A stretch of 21,118 nt of DNA. Origin: an uncultured Oscillospiraceae bacterium. Lineage in GTDB: Bacteria; Bacillota; Clostridia; Oscillospirales; Acutalibacteraceae. The notes below the pieces were generated by a model. It was not told the DNA's origin and did no database searches. It saw nothing but the letters and a program-made list of their open reading frames with translations. The stretch covers positions 1 through 21,118 of the forward strand of contig UQFL01000039.1 in the NCBI GenBank assembly GCA_900540305.1, in the 5' to 3' direction. The translations under genes and the position numbers were made by a program. Shown here piece after piece: positions 1 to 8,569 of the stretch; the first letter of the stretch is position 1, and every line of letters starts with the position of its first letter.

Positions 1-10
1 TAAGAGACAG
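1..10. other. Nextera mosaic-end remnant (not genomic)
   Basis: TAAGAGACAG is the last ten bases of the 19-bp Tn5 mosaic end used in Nextera libraries (AGATGTGTATAAGAGACAG). The same adapter appears in reverse complement at the other end of the window, so this is untrimmed adapter rather than chromosome. Confidence 0.85.
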
Positions 11-101
11 ATATAAATTAACGGATTGAAAAAAAGATTAATTTGTGTTAATTTTATATATATCAGCGAAAACTGACGATTGTATTAAAGGAGGATATTA
101 T

Positions 102-278
102 ATGGCTCTCCCGTCTGACAGCTATATGCTTTTGAGCGTGGTAAATATGAAGCTCAGAGATACTTATTCAAATCTTGATATCCTTTGCGATGATTTGCAG
201 CAGAGCAGGGAAGAACTCTGCGAAAAGCTCGCATCAATAGGGTATAAGTATGATGACGAAATAAATCAGTTTGTATAA
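102..278 (+). CDS. DUF4250 domain-containing small protein
   Basis: A 58-residue protein of unknown function that matches the DUF4250 family from memory. It begins MALPSDSYMLLSVVNMKLRD and carries the family's typical pattern: an MLLS-N-KLRD stretch, then a Leu-rich helix with LCDDL and EEL-EKL, then a short Y-YD-E-NQF tail. DUF4250 proteins are single small all-helical proteins of Clostridia, and no activity is known to me. The ATG at 102 is preferred because AAAGGAGG lies at 87-94 with ideal spacing. The frame is open upstream to 45, but that extension has no ribosome site and is not family-like. A strong terminator follows 9 bases after the stop, so it is probably monocistronic. Any promoter would lie in the first 85 bases, next to the artificial contig end. 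Confidence 0.85.
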   Translation: MALPSDSYMLLSVVNMKLRDTYSNLDILCDDLQQSREELCEKLASIGYKYDDEINQFV

Positions 279-287
279 GGCAAAATT

Positions 288-325
288 AAAGGGCTTTCCG
301 ATTTTCTTCGGAAAGCCCTTTTTGT
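288..325. terminator. Bidirectional hairpin terminator between convergent genes
   Basis: The arm at 288-301 (AAAGGGCTTTCCGA) pairs with the arm at 308-321 around a short loop. A T-run follows on the plus strand and an A-run precedes it, so it can terminate the DUF4250 gene and the TetR gene that ends at 333. Confidence 0.9.
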
Positions 326-332
326 TTAACTT

Positions 333-878
333 TTAATCAATATCGCCCTGAGAAAGCTTTTTGAATACGCACTTATTCATCATTTCGGCAATCTCTTCTA
401 TATTATCGTCTTTTCTTGAATAAAGCATTGAAAGTATATAACCTGTTACACCGTTGGCAGTAAATTCAATAATGAATTCCGCCTCTTTTGCTCGCTCAGG
501 AGAAATAGTTACGGATTGATTATAAAATTCCGTGGAGTATTCAATAATACTCTTTCTTATAAGCGTTGTGATGTAACCTACCAAAGAGGACGAAACACAG
601 CTCCTTAAAAAATCTCTGTTAGCGTCAACTCTCTTCAAATATATCATTGTGGCTTCCATCATATTTTTGGCGTTTTTAGCTTCCTGAACACAGTTTTCGG
701 TGTAATATTTAACGCCCCAGTCAATAAGCGACTGAATATCGGAAAAGTGATAATAAAAAGTCTGCCTGCTTATATTGCACTCTTCAACAAGCATAGTAAC
801 CGTAATTTTGTCAAGTTCATTTTTTTCGAGAAGGTTAGAAAAACATTTTAATATCTGAAGCTTTGTTTCCTTAGGCAT
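333..878 (-). CDS. TetR/AcrR family transcriptional regulator
   Basis: A 181-residue one-component regulator. Residues about 6-50 form the TetR DNA-binding domain, with the helix-turn-helix around 23-46 (TVTMLVEECNISRQTFYYHF), where the TFYYHF turn is the family signature. The rest is a helical ligand-binding/dimerisation domain. The wording of that part (W-GVKYYTENC... ...FIIEFTANGVTGYILSML) resembles the C-terminal domain of DhaS-like TetR proteins. The ligand cannot be predicted. AAAGGAG lies just upstream of the ATG. The gene sits downstream of, and in the same direction as, the transporter/hydrogenase operon but has its own promoter, so it may control that operon or itself. TATG/CATA half-sites overlap its -10 element, which would fit autoregulation. 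Length is normal for the family. Confidence 0.88.
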   Translation of the reverse strand: MPKETKLQILKCFSNLLEKNELDKITVTMLVEECNISRQTFYYHFSDIQSLIDWGVKYYTENCVQEAKNAKNMMEATMIYLKRVDANRDFLRSCVSSSLVGYITTLIRKSIIEYSTEFYNQSVTISPERAKEAEFIIEFTANGVTGYILSMLYSRKDDNIEEIAEMMNKCVFKKLSQGDID

Positions 879-908
879 CTAATCTGCTCCTTTCACTATT
901 CACTGAGT

Positions 909-937
909 ATGATAGCATATTTTGACATTTTCGGCAA
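909..937 (-). promoter_or_regulatory. Candidate promoter of the TetR gene
   Basis: On the minus strand TTGCCG (937-932), a 17-bp spacer and TATCAT (914-909) preceded by TG (extended -10) lie 31 bases upstream of the start codon. TATG...CATA half-sites overlap the -10 and could be an operator. Confidence 0.5.
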
Positions 938-1001
938 CAATGAAAAGGCAGAATTAAAATTTGCTTAACAAATTGTTATTACGGTGTTCTAAATTTGTAA
1001 A

Positions 1002-2354
1002 TTAAAGATATCTCAGAATAATATAAACTGTTGAAATCAAAACAACAAGAATCGTTGCGGGAGCACAGTATCTGCAGTATTTTCCCCAAGTGATTTTGTT
1101 TCCGCTCTTTGCCGCAACGGAAATGCCCATAACATTTGCAGATGCGCCAATCGGAGTTGCATTTCCGCCGAGGTCTGTTCCGAGTGAAAGTGCCCAGGCA
1201 AGAGTTGCAAGCTCTATATTCTGTGTTGCCGCCATAGCGGTGATAACGGGTATCATTGTAGCTGCAAACGGAATGTTGTCTATAAACGCACTTGCTATTG
1301 CAGAAATCCAAATTATTATAATAACCATAACAATGTGGTTGCCGTTGCTTGCGTTTGCAATAAACTGAGTGATAAGTTCAAGAACGCCTGTGCTTTCAAG
1401 TCCGCTAACCACAACGAATAAACCTACAAAAAACAGCAGAGTTTTATAATCTATGTGCTTTATTATGTATTTAATTTCTTTTGGTTTGCTTGTAATTAAT
1501 GTTAAAACAGCAATTCCTACTCCTATTGCGGAAACGGTCAAATGCGTTTGAGCGTGGGTTATAAGCAATATAACTGCAAGACCGAATATTATACTGCTCT
1601 TTATAAAGCCGGGTTTACTGTTGATAGCCTCAGACGGTTCGGGATAAATCTCATTTCCGCTTCTGTTTTGCTCGCTGCTTTTAAGATGCTTTCTGAAGCA
1701 AAGGAAAAAGTAAAGAATTACTACCGCAAGGCAGATAATTGCTATAATACCCGTGTTGAGGAAGAACTGTGAAAATGTGTAACCGAGTGATGTTCCTATA
1801 ATAATGTTCGGCGGGTCGCCGCACATTGTTGCCGCACCGCCGATATTTGCGCAGAAAATTTCGGAAATAATCATCGGCACAGGGTCGAATTTAAGAGTTT
1901 TTGCAAGTTCTATTGTAACGGCGGCAAGGAAAAGAATAACCGTAATGCTGTCTATAAACATTGAAAGCACTGCGCTTATTACCATAAATGTTATAAGAAT
2001 GGGAACGGTTTTGTATTTAACCGCCTTAGCGATACGCAGGCAGAGCCAGCGGAAAAATCCCGCAAGGCCCATACCCTCAACCATCACCATCATACCTGCA
2101 ATGAAAACGATTGTTTCCCAGTTTATTCCTGCGGTTTCAGATGCTCCTGTTGAGTACCAAAAACCCTGAGTGAAGAAAACATCAAGATTAAGCGTTTCCC
2201 ATACAGCTGAGGGGCTGTGCATACAGCCTAAAAATACTATTCCTATCATAAGAACAGCCGCGAGTGTTGTAGTGATGTGACGAGGGATTTTTTCCCACAC
2301 AATCATAACAAACATTGCAACAAAGATTACGGCTGCCAAAATTTGGCTAACCAT
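1002..2354 (-). CDS. ArsB/NhaD-type ion transporter (IT superfamily)
   Basis: A 450-residue inner-membrane secondary transporter with roughly 10-12 hydrophobic segments. Two halves each carry a re-entrant-loop motif typical of the CitMHS/ArsB/NhaD/P-protein group: GDPPNIIIG at about 179-187 in the first half and GGNATPIGASANV near residue 400 in the second. The FIAGMMVMVEGM and FFVGLFVVVSGLE segments are also usual for this family. Substrate cannot be read from sequence: Na+/H+ exchange, arsenite or organic/inorganic anions are all possible within the superfamily. AAGGAGA precedes the ATG. The gene starts 25 bases after the hydrogenase stop codon, so the two are probably co-transcribed. That pairing suggests ion homeostasis linked to redox metabolism, but this is inference. 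Full length, no damage seen. Confidence 0.85.
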   Translation of the reverse strand: MVSQILAAVIFVAMFVMIVWEKIPRHITTTLAAVLMIGIVFLGCMHSPSAVWETLNLDVFFTQGFWYSTGASETAGINWETIVFIAGMMVMVEGMGLAGFFRWLCLRIAKAVKYKTVPILITFMVISAVLSMFIDSITVILFLAAVTIELAKTLKFDPVPMIISEIFCANIGGAATMCGDPPNIIIGTSLGYTFSQFFLNTGIIAIICLAVVILYFFLCFRKHLKSSEQNRSGNEIYPEPSEAINSKPGFIKSSIIFGLAVILLITHAQTHLTVSAIGVGIAVLTLITSKPKEIKYIIKHIDYKTLLFFVGLFVVVSGLESTGVLELITQFIANASNGNHIVMVIIIIWISAIASAFIDNIPFAATMIPVITAMAATQNIELATLAWALSLGTDLGGNATPIGASANVMGISVAAKSGNKITWGKYCRYCAPATILVVLISTVYIILRYL

Positions 2355-2379
2355 TGTTTATATTCTCCTTATTTTTGAA

Positions 2380-3891
2380 TTAATTTTTCTCTTCAAGTAT
2401 GCGAAGATATTCTTTGTATTTTGAACTGAGAACGGATTTCTCCTCTGAGTTCTGAACAAGCTGATTTACAGCAGCAGTAGTCTTTTTAACAGGTGCTATT
2501 GTGCCTGCGCCTGCAACGCAACCGCCGGGGCAAGCCATACCCTCAAGCAGATAACCGTTGTACTTTCCTGCCTTAGCAAGCTGAAGCATTTTTCTGCATT
2601 CGGGAAGACCTTCTGCTCTTACTGTAAGCACTTCTCTGTCAGGGTCAAGCTCTTTGATTGCATTTTCAACAGCTTTGGCAACGCCGCCGCTGACAGCAAA
2701 GCCCTTACCGTCGCCGCTTGAGCTCTTGAACGGTTCGCTGTCCTCGCACTTTGCAATGTCAATTTCTTTAGCTTCAAGAATTGAGCTGAATTCCTCGAAT
2801 GTGAGGACGAAGTCAACAAAACTTCTGATAGTTCTGCGGCTTGCTTCAAGTTTCTTAGCTGCGCACGGACCTACGAAAACAACCTTGCATTCAGGGTGCT
2901 TTTCTTTTATAAGTCTTGCTGTGAGCACCATAGGTGTGAGCGCCATTGAAATATAAGATGCAAATTCGGGGAAGAGTTTTTTAGCCATAACAGACCACGC
3001 AGGGCAGCAGGATGTTGCCATAAACGGCTGTTTTTCGGGCACTTCTTTCATAAAGTCGTTTGCCTCTTCTATTGTGCAGAGGTCGGCGCCTATCGCAACC
3101 TCAATAACATCTTCAAAACCAAGCTCTTTAAAAGCTGTTCTGATTTGACCTGATGTTACATTGCCGAACTGACCTGCAAAAGCAGGCGCAATTGCAGCGT
3201 ATACGGGAGTATCGCTCTTGAGCGCTGTAATAGTCTGGTAAATCTGGCTCTTATCAATAATTGCGCCGAACGGGCAGTTAACAAGGCACATTCCGCAGGA
3301 TACGCACTTGTCGTAGTCGATTTCGGCTCTGCCGAGTTCATCCGATTTAATAGCATTCATTCCGCAAACTTTTGCGCAGGGACGCTCCTGCCTTACAATT
3401 GCTTTGTATTCGCACGCATTTATGCACATTCCGCATTTTACGCACAAATCCTCGTCAATATGAGATCTGCCGTTTTGAATTGAAACAGCTTTTTTGGGGC
3501 AAACCTCAACGCAGGGATGCTCAAGGCAGTTTTGGCATGCGTTTGTAACGAATACTCTGTTTTCAGGGCATCTGTTGCACGCAAATTTAATGATGTCAAT
3601 GAGCGGAGGCTCATAATATTTCTCGTCAACAAGGCTTTCGTCAACGCCCTCGCAGATTGAAGCAAAGTCGTTAAAATCTCTGAGAGAAACGCCCATTGCG
3701 GCTCTGAGTCTTTCAGCCACAACTTCTCTTTCAACGAAAACACTGTCTCTGTACTGTGCAACCTCGCCCTTGATGATTTTGTAGGGGAGATTTTCAAATT
3801 TTTTAGCGTCCCAGCCTTCAAAAGCCAGTTTTGCAACTTCCGTGAATATTGTTTTGCGAAGTCTTGATTTTGAAGTTTTTATACCTCTCAT
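2380..3891 (-). CDS. Monomeric [FeFe] hydrogenase, group B-like
   Basis: A 503-residue iron-only hydrogenase that would interconvert protons and H2 using ferredoxin-type electrons in the cytoplasm. Residues about 100-215 hold a cysteine-rich region with several [4Fe-4S] sites, including CVKCGMCINAC (150-160) and CVSCGMCLVNC (196-206). The H-cluster domain follows, with L1 TSCCPAW (293-299), L2 GPCAAKKLE (341-349) and L3 MACPGGC (452-458). The N-terminal stretch with YKII-GEV-YRDSVFVER-VVAERLR is what I associate with group B1/B3 monomeric enzymes rather than classical CpI-type group A. L3 is followed by VAGAG rather than the GGGQP of group A, which fits. The start has TAGGAGA upstream and a good promoter. 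First gene of an operon with the ion transporter. No HydE/F/G maturases are in the window. Physiological direction is unknown for most of this group. Confidence 0.9.
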   Translation of the reverse strand: MRGIKTSKSRLRKTIFTEVAKLAFEGWDAKKFENLPYKIIKGEVAQYRDSVFVEREVVAERLRAAMGVSLRDFNDFASICEGVDESLVDEKYYEPPLIDIIKFACNRCPENRVFVTNACQNCLEHPCVEVCPKKAVSIQNGRSHIDEDLCVKCGMCINACEYKAIVRQERPCAKVCGMNAIKSDELGRAEIDYDKCVSCGMCLVNCPFGAIIDKSQIYQTITALKSDTPVYAAIAPAFAGQFGNVTSGQIRTAFKELGFEDVIEVAIGADLCTIEEANDFMKEVPEKQPFMATSCCPAWSVMAKKLFPEFASYISMALTPMVLTARLIKEKHPECKVVFVGPCAAKKLEASRRTIRSFVDFVLTFEEFSSILEAKEIDIAKCEDSEPFKSSSGDGKGFAVSGGVAKAVENAIKELDPDREVLTVRAEGLPECRKMLQLAKAGKYNGYLLEGMACPGGCVAGAGTIAPVKKTTAAVNQLVQNSEEKSVLSSKYKEYLRILEEKN

Positions 3892-3937
3892 AACTCATTT
3901 CTCCTATATTTAAATAATAATCCTTTTTTCGTAACTT

Positions 3938-3966
3938 ATATTAACATGTCATTAAATTAAAATCAA
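3938..3966 (-). promoter_or_regulatory. Promoter of the hydrogenase-transporter operon
   Basis: On the minus strand TTGATT (3966-3961), a 17-bp spacer ending in TGT, and TAATAT (3943-3938) form a sigma-A promoter with extended -10, about 47 bases before the start codon. Confidence 0.6.
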
Positions 3967-4032
3967 TTAAAACATTAACATTTTGTTCTTTTTTTAACAA
4001 AGATTTTGATGTATAATTGCTATGGTGATATT

Positions 4033-4989
4033 ATGGAAAATAAATTCAGTGCTCTCAGTGAGCTGAATAAAGCAATTGAAAACGAACTTGATTTTGATTT
4101 CAGCGTAAATGAGAAGCGTATTCTTACAACTGAGGATTTCAACAAATATTTAAAAAATCCGTTCGGCGATAAAAATAAAATGATTTTTTACAGGGGAGAG
4201 CGCAAAAATGATTTGTCACGCCCCCTTGTGCCAACTCTTCTTAGAAACAAAAAGAATCTTTTGCAGGAGGGAACGCTTGTTCTCAATATAGACAGCGAAT
4301 ATCTGCGCAATTTTTATAAGGGAATGGGGCAGTATCTCAATGTTTTTGAAACAATGTTTTCCGATGTTTCGCAGTACAGAATGTATGAACTCTGCTCTTT
4401 TTCTCAGCATTATCTCGGTATTTCACCGTTTATTGATTTTACAAAATCGCTCTATGTTGCCCTTTCTTTCGCTACAAAGGGCAGGCGAGAGGTGGAAAAC
4501 GATATTGTTGTCTACACAGCTGAAATATCTGATTTTGACAACTATACAAACGATATTGTTGTAGCCGAATGCTGGCTTAATAATTACAAAGTCAGCATTT
4601 ATAATTCCCCCGATGAGATTTTCAAACTCAAAAACATAAGCATGACGCCGTCCGCTTTCAAAACGGCAAAGGCTTCGCTTGAAAGCAGAATACAGGATTC
4701 TTCGCCGAAAGCCAAGATGATTGATATTCCTACAAATGACCTCGTTAAATATCAGCAGGGTGTATTTCTTCTGCTCACTGATTTTGCAATGTACCACAAA
4801 TCATATCTCACGAAAAATTTAAGAGAGGATTTTCTGCTTACTAAGTATATTATAAGCAAAGATATTTGTTCTGAACTCGTAGATATGATTTCCGAGGAAG
4901 CACCGTGGTATGAATACGATTGCCTTTTGAATATAAAAACGGCTATGGGCAGAGCGGTGACAGCTCAAAAAATCTTCAGCCTTGAATAA
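4033..4989 (+). CDS. FRG domain-containing protein
   Basis: A 318-residue soluble protein of the FRG family, named for its Phe-Arg-Gly motif. FYRG is at 52-55, followed by the basic/Pro-Leu stretch RPLVPTLLR. The second conserved block is SQHYLGISPFIDFTKSLYVA (124-143), the counterpart of the usual QHxGxPTRLLDWT...ALxFA segment. The usual GLPTR-LLDWT wording is altered to GISPFIDFT. Biochemical function of FRG proteins is not established to my knowledge; some occur near phage-defence or mobile genes. The frame is open up to TTG 4006 and ATG 4009, but TATAAT at 4012-4017 looks like the -10 box and GGTGAT sits just before ATG 4033, so 4033 is preferred. It stands alone between a divergent hydrogenase operon and a convergent operon with its own terminator. 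Confidence 0.75.
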   Translation: MENKFSALSELNKAIENELDFDFSVNEKRILTTEDFNKYLKNPFGDKNKMIFYRGERKNDLSRPLVPTLLRNKKNLLQEGTLVLNIDSEYLRNFYKGMGQYLNVFETMFSDVSQYRMYELCSFSQHYLGISPFIDFTKSLYVALSFATKGRREVENDIVVYTAEISDFDNYTNDIVVAECWLNNYKVSIYNSPDEIFKLKNISMTPSAFKTAKASLESRIQDSSPKAKMIDIPTNDLVKYQQGVFLLLTDFAMYHKSYLTKNLREDFLLTKYIISKDICSELVDMISEEAPWYEYDCLLNIKTAMGRAVTAQKIFSLE

Positions 4990-5027
4990 TCTAATTCTAT
5001 TATTTGCCTAAACTTTTATTAATAAAT

Positions 5028-5063
5028 AAAGCGCACCGAAAAGTTTTAATTCGGTGCGCTTTT
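5028..5063. terminator. Hairpin terminator between FRG gene and EEP gene
   Basis: GCGCACCGAA (5031-5040) pairs with TTCGGTGCGC (5050-5059) and is followed by TTTT. AT-rich sequence on the other side lets it serve the convergent minus-strand operon as well. Confidence 0.88.
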
Positions 5064-5080
5064 AATCTGTTATTTACTGT

Positions 5081-5974
5081 TTACTCATTTATCGTCCATT
5101 CTGTGTAAACGCCGTAATGGTCGCTTACATATCCCTCTGAAATATCGTTAAGCACTTCGTAATTAACGGCAGTTGTGTTATCAGAAAGAAATATAAAGTC
5201 TATCGGCTCGGTGCTTTCTTCTTCACCCCAGCTTTGATATGTTCCCACCTTTTTATCCTCAAAAGAGGTGAGGGAATCGTTCAAAACGCTTTCAATCGTT
5301 TCATAAGCCGCCATTCCCTGCGTCTGATTGAAATCGCCCGTCAAAACAGTTGCGTCAAAGCTGTATTTTTCTCCAAGCTGTACTATCTGCTCTTTTATAA
5401 CCTCTGCCCCGTAATTCGCGGCTTCCTCGCTTGCATTGTCAAGGTGAGTGTTCATAAACAGAATAATATTTCCTGTCTCGGCATTTTCAAGCAAAGCCCA
5501 AGTGCATATTCTGTTGCAGCCTGCGCCGTCATATCTGCTCTCTATGTCTGGTGTTTCGGAAAGCCAGAAAGTTCCTTTTTCAATGGCGGAAAATTTATCC
5601 TTTTTCCAAAAAATCGCATTCATTTCGGACTTTTTTTCTGTTTCATCTCCGCCGCGCTTAACTCCGTAACTTTCGTATCCGCTCATTGATTCCGAAAGTT
5701 TTTCAAGCCAGTCAGAATTCATTTCCTGCGTGCCTATAAGGTCTGCGGAAACTTTGTTCATATATTCTGCAAAACGCTTTACTCTTGCGGATGAAGATGT
5801 GCCGTCAAGCAGATTTCCCCACGGTGCGGCACAGTTGAATGTAACAGTTGTAATGCTGTCCTGTGCATACTTTTCGGGAGGAATATACCCAGCATACAGG
5901 TCGTTTTTTGCACAGGATGAAAATATTGCCGTAACCGTTATTACAGAAAGAATTATTGCAATTAGCTTTTTCAT
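5081..5974 (-). CDS. Endonuclease/exonuclease/phosphatase-fold lipoprotein
   Basis: A 297-residue exported enzyme of the EEP (DNase I-like/exo III) superfamily, which cleaves phosphodiester or phosphoester bonds with a divalent metal. The signal peptide MKKLIAIILSVITVTAIFSS ends at Cys21 in an FSSC lipobox-like site, so it is probably lipid-anchored outside the membrane. EEP motifs are intact: GTQEM (metal-binding Glu84), NTHLD (175-179), LTGDFN (211-216) and SDHYG (284-288) with the catalytic Asp-His pair. The substrate is unknown; extracellular nuclease, sugar phosphatase or lipid phosphodiesterase are all possible. The ATG at 5974 is chosen because GGTGGT lies right upstream; an in-frame GTG three codons earlier is the alternative. 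The gene starts 12 bases after the arabinofuranosidase stop codon, so the two form an operon. Confidence 0.85.
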   Translation of the reverse strand: MKKLIAIILSVITVTAIFSSCAKNDLYAGYIPPEKYAQDSITTVTFNCAAPWGNLLDGTSSSARVKRFAEYMNKVSADLIGTQEMNSDWLEKLSESMSGYESYGVKRGGDETEKKSEMNAIFWKKDKFSAIEKGTFWLSETPDIESRYDGAGCNRICTWALLENAETGNIILFMNTHLDNASEEAANYGAEVIKEQIVQLGEKYSFDATVLTGDFNQTQGMAAYETIESVLNDSLTSFEDKKVGTYQSWGEEESTEPIDFIFLSDNTTAVNYEVLNDISEGYVSDHYGVYTEWTINE

Positions 5975-5986
5975 AATTACCACCGA

Positions 5987-8386
5987 TTATCTGTTTTTCT
6001 TTCTCTTTTTGATTTGTTTTGAAATTACTGCCGCACTAATAACTGCTACTATTATAACTCCCGCCGTGCAGGGAATTGCAATTTTTAAAGCGGGCGGAAG
6101 ATATGCCGATGCCTGCGGTATCCCGTCGGGCAAAGTGTAAAGCGTTGAGCCGTCATTTGAGCCGTAAGCAATTCTTATAACATTAACGCTGTACTTTTCC
6201 GCTTCAACCGTAATTACGGAATCCTGAGAAATATTTAATTTCTCGTCAACAGGCGCAACATAGCATTTCTTGCCAACTTCATTGCAAGCAGATTTAAATT
6301 GCGCCGAAATGTGCTGATTTGATGCGTAGTTTATATTTTCAAATCCGCTCAAATTTAAATTTACTGTCTGTTTCTTACCGCTTGAATTAACAAGCTTTAC
6401 ATAAATTGCCTGTTCTTCTTCATTTACAGTTACGGACTGCGCAAGCTCTGTTACGGGGATTTCTGTTGAAAAATCAGCGTCAATATATTTTGTGCCCACA
6501 TTGTTTGCGTAAAGCATCTGTGTATAATATGCAGGCGTGAGCACTGTCTCCTGAGAATCAAACCAAATAAGATTTATATTCCAGTTCTGCGAATTTACTT
6601 TTGCGAAAGTGGGGGCGTATGCAGTCATCGCAACAACATCGCCGTTTCTCTCAAAGCCTGTCATATATGCCGCTTCTTCAACAGCCTCAAGTATGTTGCT
6701 CTTTGTCTGTAAAGTGCCTACTCCGTCCGCTGTAGCCGCATATTCACCAACGAAAACCTTTGCCGAATTTCTGTCATAGCTGTCATATCTGTCTTTGATT
6801 TCATACATATAACTGCCCTGTGTGTAATAATGTTCGTCTACATAGCAGTCTGTGTATTTTTCAGAAACGGTATCCCACGCAATATCAAAATCTTTTCCGC
6901 CAAGCCAGGTGCCTGAGGTGGTTATAACGGTTATGTCGGGATAAGCCTCTTTAACTTCTTTGTAAAGAGCGTCAAAGTTTCTCCAATAAACCTCGCCCCA
7001 GTTTTCGTTGCCGAGACCGATATATTCAAGTCCGTAAGGTTCTTCGTGACCGTAAGAAGCTCTAATTGCGCCCCAGTAAGTAGTGTTTGCGTCCCCGTTT
7101 GCAAATTCAATAAGGTCTAAAATATCCTGAACATAATTTTCCCATTCGGGCGTGCCGGGTGTCAGCGCTATTGTTTCAAGATAGCTGTTCCAGTCGTCCT
7201 CGCTTGTGTAACCAAGGGCATTTACTTCGTTGATTCTGTTTTCTATACCATCTTTATCGTCTTCGGCAAATCCTCTTTCGTCAATAAGATACTGCCTGAA
7301 TTCTTCATCCGTCATAGACAGCTTCTTATAAGCGTCAACATTTATGTCATAACCGTTTCTGCCCTGGCAGGTAAGTCCAGCATTAAGGCAGGGAACAGGC
7401 TCGGCGCCGAGGTCGGCACAGAGGTTAAAATACTCGCCGTAGCCCATTGCGTTTGAATTTATATAGTAATCTCCTGCATCGTCATTGCGCCATACATTGT
7501 AGCTCTGTTTACGCTCTTCAAGCGGGCCTATAGTTGCTTTCCAGTCAAAAAGATTTTCAAGCGAATCGCCCTCGCAGAAGCATCCGCCGGGAAATCTTAT
7601 GAAAGATGGGTTGAGTTCTTTCAAAGCGTCAACAAGGTCGCTTCTAAGTGTTGTAAACTTCCACTGTTCGCTTATGTAGCCGTAAGATGACTGAGGTACA
7701 AGCGAAACAAAATCAATGTGGAGCGTGCCCTCTCCCTCAAAAACTATTGAAAGAGCGCCGTCCTCGCTTGCAACTGATTCAAGCTCCGCCTCAACCTTTC
7801 GCCAGCCTGCCGAACAGTTTGAAATATCTATTTCCGTCAGCCTGTTTGAGTTGGAAGGGGAGTCAAGATAAACCATAACGCTGCCGTTAAAATCTATGTT
7901 TCTTATGTAGCAGGAAAAATCATATTTTTCTCCCTCTTTAAATCCCATATCAGCCGTGGATTGCAGCTTTTCATTTCTGTCATAAGTTTTGTAATCCCAG
8001 TTTTCAACACAGCCGAGATTTGTAAGAATACCTTTTCCTGAAACGGTTATCTCTTCAAAATTTGTATTGTTTGCATTCATCGGATTCTGTGTTGAAACCG
8101 TGTGACCCAGGTTGTCAAAATTCCAATATGCCTCGTAAAGTTCGTTGTTTCTTTCGGATGTGTCATTGTATTCAAAACTGTTGTTGTAAACAAGGTTTGA
8201 AACAAGTCCTCCGTCTCCAGCCTTTGAAATGTCTTCAATAAATGCTCCGTAAAGGGTGGGGGAAATTTCGTGCGAAATGTTGTCTGCTGAAATATCAAGA
8301 TTAACTGCGTCCTTTGCCTCAGCAGGAATAACAGCGCAGGATGTAACAATTAAAATGCTAAATATAAATGATAACAGTTTTTTCAT
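5987..8386 (-). CDS. Membrane-anchored GH51-type alpha-L-arabinofuranosidase
   Basis: A 799-residue extracellular enzyme predicted to release terminal alpha-L-arabinofuranose from arabinoxylan or arabinan. Layout: signal peptide at 1-24 (cleavage after AEA, though a VTSC site could also make it a lipoprotein); N-terminal strand ISPTLYGAFIEDIS; an inserted beta-rich carbohydrate-binding-like region around 85-235; then the TIM barrel with RFPGGCF, GLGNEN (acid/base Glu near 461), DEHYY (517-521) and VFVGEYAA (nucleophile Glu near 548); a C-terminal beta domain; finally a hydrophobic segment plus KQIKKRKKNR tail. The last part is a membrane anchor at the cell surface. ATG 8386 is chosen because GGAGAG sits before it; a TTG eight codons upstream is in frame but has no site. 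First gene of an operon with the EEP lipoprotein. Confidence 0.9.
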   Translation of the reverse strand: MKKLLSFIFSILIVTSCAVIPAEAKDAVNLDISADNISHEISPTLYGAFIEDISKAGDGGLVSNLVYNNSFEYNDTSERNNELYEAYWNFDNLGHTVSTQNPMNANNTNFEEITVSGKGILTNLGCVENWDYKTYDRNEKLQSTADMGFKEGEKYDFSCYIRNIDFNGSVMVYLDSPSNSNRLTEIDISNCSAGWRKVEAELESVASEDGALSIVFEGEGTLHIDFVSLVPQSSYGYISEQWKFTTLRSDLVDALKELNPSFIRFPGGCFCEGDSLENLFDWKATIGPLEERKQSYNVWRNDDAGDYYINSNAMGYGEYFNLCADLGAEPVPCLNAGLTCQGRNGYDINVDAYKKLSMTDEEFRQYLIDERGFAEDDKDGIENRINEVNALGYTSEDDWNSYLETIALTPGTPEWENYVQDILDLIEFANGDANTTYWGAIRASYGHEEPYGLEYIGLGNENWGEVYWRNFDALYKEVKEAYPDITVITTSGTWLGGKDFDIAWDTVSEKYTDCYVDEHYYTQGSYMYEIKDRYDSYDRNSAKVFVGEYAATADGVGTLQTKSNILEAVEEAAYMTGFERNGDVVAMTAYAPTFAKVNSQNWNINLIWFDSQETVLTPAYYTQMLYANNVGTKYIDADFSTEIPVTELAQSVTVNEEEQAIYVKLVNSSGKKQTVNLNLSGFENINYASNQHISAQFKSACNEVGKKCYVAPVDEKLNISQDSVITVEAEKYSVNVIRIAYGSNDGSTLYTLPDGIPQASAYLPPALKIAIPCTAGVIIVAVISAAVISKQIKKRKKNR

Positions 8387-8423
8387 TATGTGCTCTCCGT
8401 TTTTGTTCAAATGTTATAAAAGT

Positions 8424-8452
8424 ATGTTATCATATAATAAATGTTATGTCAA
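8424..8452 (-). promoter_or_regulatory. Promoter of the arabinofuranosidase operon
   Basis: On the minus strand TTGACA (8452-8447), a 17-bp spacer ending TGA and TAACAT (8429-8424) make a sigma-A promoter with extended -10, about 38 bases upstream of the start codon. No clear operator palindrome was seen. Confidence 0.6.
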
Positions 8453-8487
8453 AAAACAGAAATATTACAATTTAAGAAAAATAACTA

Positions 8488-8516
8488 TTGCAAAATCGCA
8501 CAAAATATGCAATAAT
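8488..8516 (+). promoter_or_regulatory. Candidate promoter of tRNA-Pro
   Basis: TTGCAA (8488-8493), 17-bp spacer and AATAAT (8511-8516). The predicted start near 8523 would leave about 47 bases of 5' leader before the mature tRNA. Confidence 0.5.
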
Positions 8517-8569
8517 ATCAAGTGCAAATTGCCGATGTATTGTTATCGTGCGTTAAAAAAACAGAATAT

